DNA from: Marinobacter sp.
GTDB taxonomy: Bacteria; Pseudomonadota; Gammaproteobacteria; Pseudomonadales; Oleiphilaceae
NCBI GenBank assembly: GCA_018066865.1
Contig: JAGPVT010000181.1
Coordinates: 1 to 39,161, forward strand
DNA: 39,161 bases
Direction: 5' to 3'
A program made the position numbers and the translations under genes. This document shows, one piece after another, positions 35,126 through 39,161 of the stretch. A model generated the notes under the pieces. It was not told the DNA's origin. It searched no databases and saw only the letters and a program-made list of their open reading frames with translations. Positions within the stretch are counted from its first letter, which is position 1; each line of letters starts with the position of its first letter.

Positions 35126-37171
35126 ATGAATAACCCGTTACTGACTGATGAATTGCTGCCCAGGTTTGATCATGTGCGAACTGAGCACATGGAAACGGCT
35201 ATTGACCAGATTCTCAGCGAAAACCGCATGAAAATCGCGAGCCTGGCCCAGAACGAAGACCCTGACTGGGACACTCTCGCTCAGCCCATGCAGTCTCTGG
35301 AAAACCGCCTGAATAACGCCTGGTCCGTCATTTCGCACTTCAACAGCGTCATGAACAACGACGACCTGCGCAAAGTCTACAAAAACTGCCTGGAAAAGCT
35401 CACCGAGTACAGCACCGAGCTCAGCCAGAACACCGCCCTGTGCGAAGCCTACAAAAAGCTCGCGGCCCGGGACGATTTTAGCGAACTGAGCGAAGCCCAG
35501 CGCAAAGCCGTGGACAACACCTTGCGCGACTTCCATTTGGGTGGCGTCGACTTGCCTGACGACCAGAAAAAGCAGTATGCGGCGCTCTCTCGCGAGCTAT
35601 CGGAACTCACCAACAGCTTCAGCGACAACGTTCTGGACGCCACCCAGCACTGGTTCAAGCACATCACCGATGTGGAAGAACTGGCGGGCATCCCTGAATC
35701 CGCTCTCGAAGGCGCAAAACAGGCCGCCAGCCAAAAAGATCTTGATGGCTACGTGATTACCCTGGATTTTCCCAGCTTCTTCCCGGTTATGACCTACTGT
35801 GACAACCGCGAGCTGCGCCACGAAGTCTACGAGGCGTTTGTTACCCGTGCCTCCGATGTGGGGCCAGATGGCGGTACCTGGGACAATACTCAGGTTATGG
35901 CTGAAATTCTCAAGCGCCGCCATGCTCTGGCCAAACTGCTGGGCTTCAACAACTACGCCGAGCGCTCCCTGGCCACTAAAATGGCCCGGGACAGCGACGA
36001 AGTATTGGGTTTTCTCAACGAGCTGGCGGCCAAGTCCAAGCCGGTCGCCGAGAAAGACTATGCTGAGCTCAAAGCCTTCGCTAAAGATCAGCACGGCCTG
36101 GATGATCTGAAGGCTTGGGACGTAGGCTACTACAGCGAAAAACTACGCCAGCAGCGCTACGACATTTCACCCGAAACCCTCCGCCCCTGGTTCCCGGTGG
36201 ATAAAGTGGTACCCGGGTTGTTCCGCGTTGCAGAGAAGCTGTTCGACGTACAGATTGAAGCCAAGCCGGAAGTGGAAACCTGGCACGAAGACGCCACGGC
36301 CTACTGCATCAGCCGTAACGGCGAGCCGATTGCCTGGTTCTATTTCGATCTGTTCGCACGCCAGGGCAAGCGCGGTGGCGCCTGGATGGCAGACTGCCGG
36401 GTACGCTGGCGCGACCAGCGTGGCAGGTTGCAGCTGCCGGTAGCCTTCCTCACCTGTAACTTTACGCCGCCTGTGAATGGCAAACCGTCGCTGCTCACCC
36501 ACGACGAAGTAACCACTTTATTCCATGAATTCGGCCATGGGTTGCATCATATGCTGACCCAGGTGGAAGTCATGGATGTGTCCGGTATCAATGGCGTGGC
36601 TTGGGACGCGGTAGAGCTGCCCAGCCAGTTCCTGGAAAACTGGTGCTGGAACCCCGACTCCCTGGCACTGATTGCCAGCCACCACGAAACCGGAGAACCG
36701 TTGCCGGAAGACCTGCTGCAGAAACTGCTGGCAGCCAAGAACTTCCAGTCCGGCATGGCCATGGTGCGGCAGTTGGAGTTCTCCCTGTTCGATTTCCGTC
36801 TGCACGCGGAATTCACCGAAGAGGCCCCCACCAATCCACTGCACATACACCGAAAAGTGCGCGAAACCATCGCGGTGGTGGAGTCTCCGGAGTTCAACCG
36901 CTTCCCGAATTCGTTCTCGCATATCTTCGCTGGCGGATACGCAGCGGGCTACTACAGCTACAAGTGGGCGGAAGTGCTGGCTGCGGATGCTTTCTCGTTG
37001 TTCGAGGAAAACGGCATCTTCGACCCGGAAACCGGCAGGGCGTTCCTGCAGAACATTCTGGAAAAAGGAGGGTCGCAGGAGCCAATGGAGCTGTTCAAAG
37101 CCTTCCGTGGCCGCGAGCCGCAGGTAGATGCGCTACTGAAGCAGACCGGTATTACAGACGAAGTGGCCTGA
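35126..37171 (+). CDS. prlC: Oligopeptidase A (M3 metallopeptidase)
   Basis: The 681-residue cytoplasmic zinc peptidase degrades oligopeptides, including cleaved signal peptides. The zinc motif is TLFHEFGHGLHHML with HEFGH at 467-471; the downstream Glu lies in the WDAVELPSQFLENW segment. Other family text is FPVMTYCDNRELRHEVYEAF and YYSYKWAEVLAADAFSLF near the C-terminus. The length matches E. coli PrlC (680). The frame is open upstream to 35027, but that part lies in the palindromic repeat; the ATG at 35126 has an AAGGGG ribosome site and begins the conserved text NNPLLTDELLPRFD. The yheV-like gene follows. Confidence 0.97.
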   Translation: MNNPLLTDELLPRFDHVRTEHMETAIDQILSENRMKIASLAQNEDPDWDTLAQPMQSLENRLNNAWSVISHFNSVMNNDDLRKVYKNCLEKLTEYSTELSQNTALCEAYKKLAARDDFSELSEAQRKAVDNTLRDFHLGGVDLPDDQKKQYAALSRELSELTNSFSDNVLDATQHWFKHITDVEELAGIPESALEGAKQAASQKDLDGYVITLDFPSFFPVMTYCDNRELRHEVYEAFVTRASDVGPDGGTWDNTQVMAEILKRRHALAKLLGFNNYAERSLATKMARDSDEVLGFLNELAAKSKPVAEKDYAELKAFAKDQHGLDDLKAWDVGYYSEKLRQQRYDISPETLRPWFPVDKVVPGLFRVAEKLFDVQIEAKPEVETWHEDATAYCISRNGEPIAWFYFDLFARQGKRGGAWMADCRVRWRDQRGRLQLPVAFLTCNFTPPVNGKPSLLTHDEVTTLFHEFGHGLHHMLTQVEVMDVSGINGVAWDAVELPSQFLENWCWNPDSLALIASHHETGEPLPEDLLQKLLAAKNFQSGMAMVRQLEFSLFDFRLHAEFTEEAPTNPLHIHRKVRETIAVVESPEFNRFPNSFSHIFAGGYAAGYYSYKWAEVLAADAFSLFEENGIFDPETGRAFLQNILEKGGSQEPMELFKAFRGREPQVDALLKQTGITDEVA

Positions 37172-37180
37172 TCCAACCCC

Positions 37181-37214
37181 CTCCGGTGGTCGTTATGGCC
37201 ACCGGGGTCTTTAA
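37181..37214 (+). terminator. Weak terminator-like hairpin between prlC and the yheV-like gene
   Basis: A 9-bp stem (37181-37189 with 37199-37207, one T-G pair) is followed by TCTTTAAT. The T-run is poor, so read-through to the next gene is likely. Confidence 0.35.
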
Positions 37215-37228
37215 TCTGGAGTTACGTT

Positions 37229-37480
37229 ATGGCGACCCCAAAACGTTTTATTGCCGGTGCCGTTTGTCCCCGCTGTGCGGAGATGGACAAGATTATGATG
37301 TTCACCGACGATGATGGTGAGCAGATTCGCGAGTGTGTGGCCTGTGGCTTCACTGATGCGGTATCGGATGCCGAGAAGCCTGCTGATCCTGAGTTGGCGA
37401 CTCGAGTTAACACGCGTGATAACGAGGATGATCATACGGTTAAGCAGGTTGTTTTTTTTAAGGCTGGGTCTGAGGATTAA
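37229..37480 (+). CDS. YheV-like putative zinc-ribbon protein
   Basis: This 83-residue protein has two cysteine pairs, CPRC (residues 13-16) and CVAC (about 37-40), separated by a hydrophilic beta-type segment (DKIMMFTDDDGEQIRECVAC). This is the layout of a small zinc ribbon. The sequence fits the YheV/DUF2387 family of unknown function, including the basic-to-acidic C-terminal tail with VKQVVFFK. It is 57 bp downstream of prlC. A pair of repeats starts 6 bp after its stop. Confidence 0.85.
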   Translation: MATPKRFIAGAVCPRCAEMDKIMMFTDDDGEQIRECVACGFTDAVSDAEKPADPELATRVNTRDNEDDHTVKQVVFFKAGSED

Positions 37481-37486
37481 CGCCTT

Positions 37487-37600
37487 GTAGCCTGTTGGTT
37501 TTGGGGGTTTCGAGGTCGCGGGGGTGCTTTTCTTCTGGGAAAAAGCAACTCGCTGCGCTCAGACATCTTTTTCCCGCCAGAAAAGCACCCCCACACCCTC
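37487..37600 (+). repeat. Copy 1 of an intergenic repeat with internal inverted arms
   Basis: Inside it, arms 37520-37545 and 37567-37592 are reverse complements at 24 of 26 bases and enclose a core (37545-37567). The left end (37487-37507) and the core recur in reverse orientation at 37759-37874. It begins 6 bp after the yheV-like stop. Confidence 0.8.
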
Positions 37601-37758
37601 TTGTTCTCACTGAACAGATAAATCAGTTTAAAAGATAAAAGCTACTGAGTGCGGTTTAAACTTTGCGGTATGTATATAGTGCTGGCCGCAATAAAAGCTT
37701 TTGTGGAGAACGTTTTTGCTTTCTGTCTTTTCCATGCGATATCTGTGCGGCCTGTAGT

Positions 37759-37874
37759 GAGGGGGTTGGGGGATTTTTTCCCGCCAGAAATGGATGTCTG
37801 AGCGCAGCGAGTTGCCATTTCCAAGGGAAAAAACTCCCCCTGCCCCCTCGCAGCCCCCAAAACCAGCAGGCTAC
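37759..37874 (-). repeat. Copy 2 of the same repeat, opposite orientation
   Basis: The 23-base core (37793-37815) is the exact reverse complement of the core of copy 1 (37545-37567). The outer part (37853-37874) is the near-exact reverse complement of 37487-37508. Its own arms (37768-37793 and 37815-37840) are imperfect reverse complements. The 158 bp between copies (37601-37758) are AT-rich, hold no supported gene, and carry only short inverted repeats. Confidence 0.8.
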
Positions 37875-37897
37875 GAAAGAACAGGCAAACTCCAAAC

Positions 37898-39160
37898 TTA
37901 AAGAACCATAGCCGCCAACCACCCAAACCCGAGCAACGGCAGGTTGTAGTGCAGGAACGTGGGCACCACGGAATCCCAGATGTGGTTGTGCTGGCCGTCG
38001 ACGTTCAGGCCGGCGGTGGGGCCTAGTGTGGAGTCGGAGGCCGGGGAGCCGGCGTCGCCCAAGGCGCCGGCGGTGCCTACGAGGGCCACGATGGCGAGGG
38101 AGCTGAAGCCCATTTCCAGGGCCAGGGGCACGTAGAGGGCGGCGATGATGGGGATGGTCGAGAAGGATGAGCCTATGCCCATGGTGATCATCAGGCCAAC
38201 CAGCAGCATCAGCAGCGCGGCCATGGGTTTGTTGTTGCCGATCACGTCTACCGAGCCTTGTACCAGCGTGGCGATTTCACCAGTTTCGCGCATCACTTCC
38301 GCAAAGCCAGAGGCGGCGATCATGATGAAGCCGATCATGGCGAGCATTTTCATGCCTTCGGTAAACAGATCGTCGGCTTCTTTCCACTTCACCACGCCCG
38401 AAAGGTTGAACAGCAGGAAGCCTGCCAGTGCACCCAGGATCATCGAGCCCAGCCAGAGCTGAACCACGAAGGCGACCACAATGGCAATAACGGCCATGAT
38501 CAGTGTGCCAGAGCTGTAGGACACGTTTACGCGCTCGGTACGGGCAATGGCTTCCAGATCGTATTCGCGCTCGCCGCGGTAGGTGAAGAATACAGCAACC
38601 AGCAGGCCGCAGAGCATGCCAAGGGCCGGCAGAGCCATGGCGTGCATAACGCTCAGGCCTTCGGTTTCGCCGCCGTTGGCGCCGATTTTGGCCATCAGTA
38701 TTTCATTCAGGTAAATGCCGCCGAAGCCGATGGGCAGGAACATGTAGGGTGTGATCAAACCAAAGGTGAGCGCACAGGCTACGAGCCGACGGTCCATTTT
38801 CAGTTTGGCCATCACGTACAGCATGGGCGGAACGACCAGAGGGATGAATGCGATATGGATGGGCAGGATGTTCTGTGACGACAGGGCAATCAGGATCAGC
38901 ACGCCTATGATCATGTATCGCACGCTTTTGGCCGCTGCGCTATTTTCCTGCTGGCCGACCATGGTGAGGGTTTTGTCTGCCAGTGCGTGGGCCAGGCCGG
39001 ATTTGCCGATAGCAACGGCGAAGGCGCCCAGGGTCGCGTACGAAAGAGCGACGGTAGCACCGCCGCCGAGGCCATTATTAAAGGCGGCAATGGTGGCTTC
39101 AAGAGACAGTCCGGCGATCAGGCCGCCGGAGACGGCGCCTACGATAAGGGCAACAACAAC
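37898..39160 (-). CDS. Na+/H+ antiporter family transporter (NhaC-like), 5' end outside window
   Basis: About 421 residues are visible, running off the right edge; the ATG at 38962 is internal, since the frame and family text continue upstream ([20 protein letters not shown] and [10 protein letters not shown]). It is an inner-membrane protein with about ten hydrophobic helices. Typical family text includes [92 protein letters not shown] and [17 protein letters not shown]. The family is annotated as Na+/H+ antiporter, though some relatives (YuiF type) are reported as amino-acid transporters, so the substrate is open. Its stop lies 24 bp after repeat copy 2. Confidence 0.88.
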   Translation of the reverse strand, partial: VVVALIVGAVSGGLIAGLSLEATIAAFNNGLGGGATVALSYATLGAFAVAIGKSGLAHALADKTLTMVGQQENSAAAKSVRYMIIGVLILIALSSQNILPIHIAFIPLVVPPMLYVMAKLKMDRRLVACALTFGLITPYMFLPIGFGGIYLNEILMAKIGANGGETEGLSVMHAMALPALGMLCGLLVAVFFTYRGEREYDLEAIARTERVNVSYSSGTLIMAVIAIVVAFVVQLWLGSMILGALAGFLLFNLSGVVKWKEADDLFTEGMKMLAMIGFIMIAASGFAEVMRETGEIATLVQGSVDVIGNNKPMAALLMLLVGLMITMGIGSSFSTIPIIAALYVPLALEMGFSSLAIVALVGTAGALGDAGSPASDSTLGPTAGLNVDGQHNHIWDSVVPTFLHYNLPLLGFGWLAAMVL

Positions 39161-39161
39161 G

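Noticed and set aside
37642..37926. Two overlapping minus-strand frames of 88-94 codons
   Set aside because: They run through repeat copy 2 and the antiporter stop region; the product is repeat-derived and has no family resemblance.

Overview
The window looks like a chromosomal segment of a marine gammaproteobacterium, most likely Marinobacter or a close relative. The basis is a GC content near 58-60%, protein sequences of Pseudomonas/Marinobacter type, and two gene neighbourhoods that resemble those near the Pseudomonas origin: gmhB-glyS-glyQ with trkA-rsmB-fmt-def/lysM-dprA-tsaC-hemF-aroE, and gamma-carbonic anhydrase/prlC. The genus is inferred from recall of these families, not from a search.

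Left part (1-14632): the end of an aldo/keto reductase gene overlaps a small carboxymuconolactone-decarboxylase-family gene. A minus-strand recC-recB-recD operon follows, with each junction overlapping by 4 bp. Divergent from it is a two-gene plus-strand operon: a FAN1-like VRR-NUC nuclease, translationally coupled to a helicase that carries an N-terminal Cas4/RecB-type nuclease domain and an XPD/DinG-type iron-sulfur helicase core. About 14 kb is therefore a DNA-repair island, for double-strand break processing and probably cross-link or structure-specific repair. recB contains an internal AT-rich stretch.

Middle part (14633-18530): minus-strand genes for a VOC (glyoxalase-fold) protein, a GAF-GAF-GGDEF-EAL cyclic-di-GMP enzyme and a RidA/YoaB-like protein. 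Between the last two lie a frameshifted cytochrome b561-type remnant and a strong hairpin terminator. A tRNA-Pro(CGG) gene with its own promoter and terminator marks the border with the conserved housekeeping block.

Housekeeping block (18540-31680): on the minus strand def, fmt, rsmB, trkA, glyQ, glyS and gmhB (translation initiation, rRNA methylation, potassium uptake, glycyl-tRNA synthetase, heptose synthesis). On the plus strand an exported LysM protein, then dprA, tsaC, hemF and aroE. An AT-rich 400-bp gap separates the two directions.

Right part (31748-39161): a PomA/PomB-type flagellar stator pair, a PA4642-family small protein, a convergent Hsp20 gene, a gamma-carbonic anhydrase gene divergent from oligopeptidase A (prlC), a YheV-like zinc-ribbon protein, and a 5'-truncated Na+/H+ antiporter-family gene. 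Two different multi-part inverted-repeat elements occupy intergenic spaces here: a 105-bp palindrome before prlC and a head-to-head pair of ~115-bp repeats after yheV.
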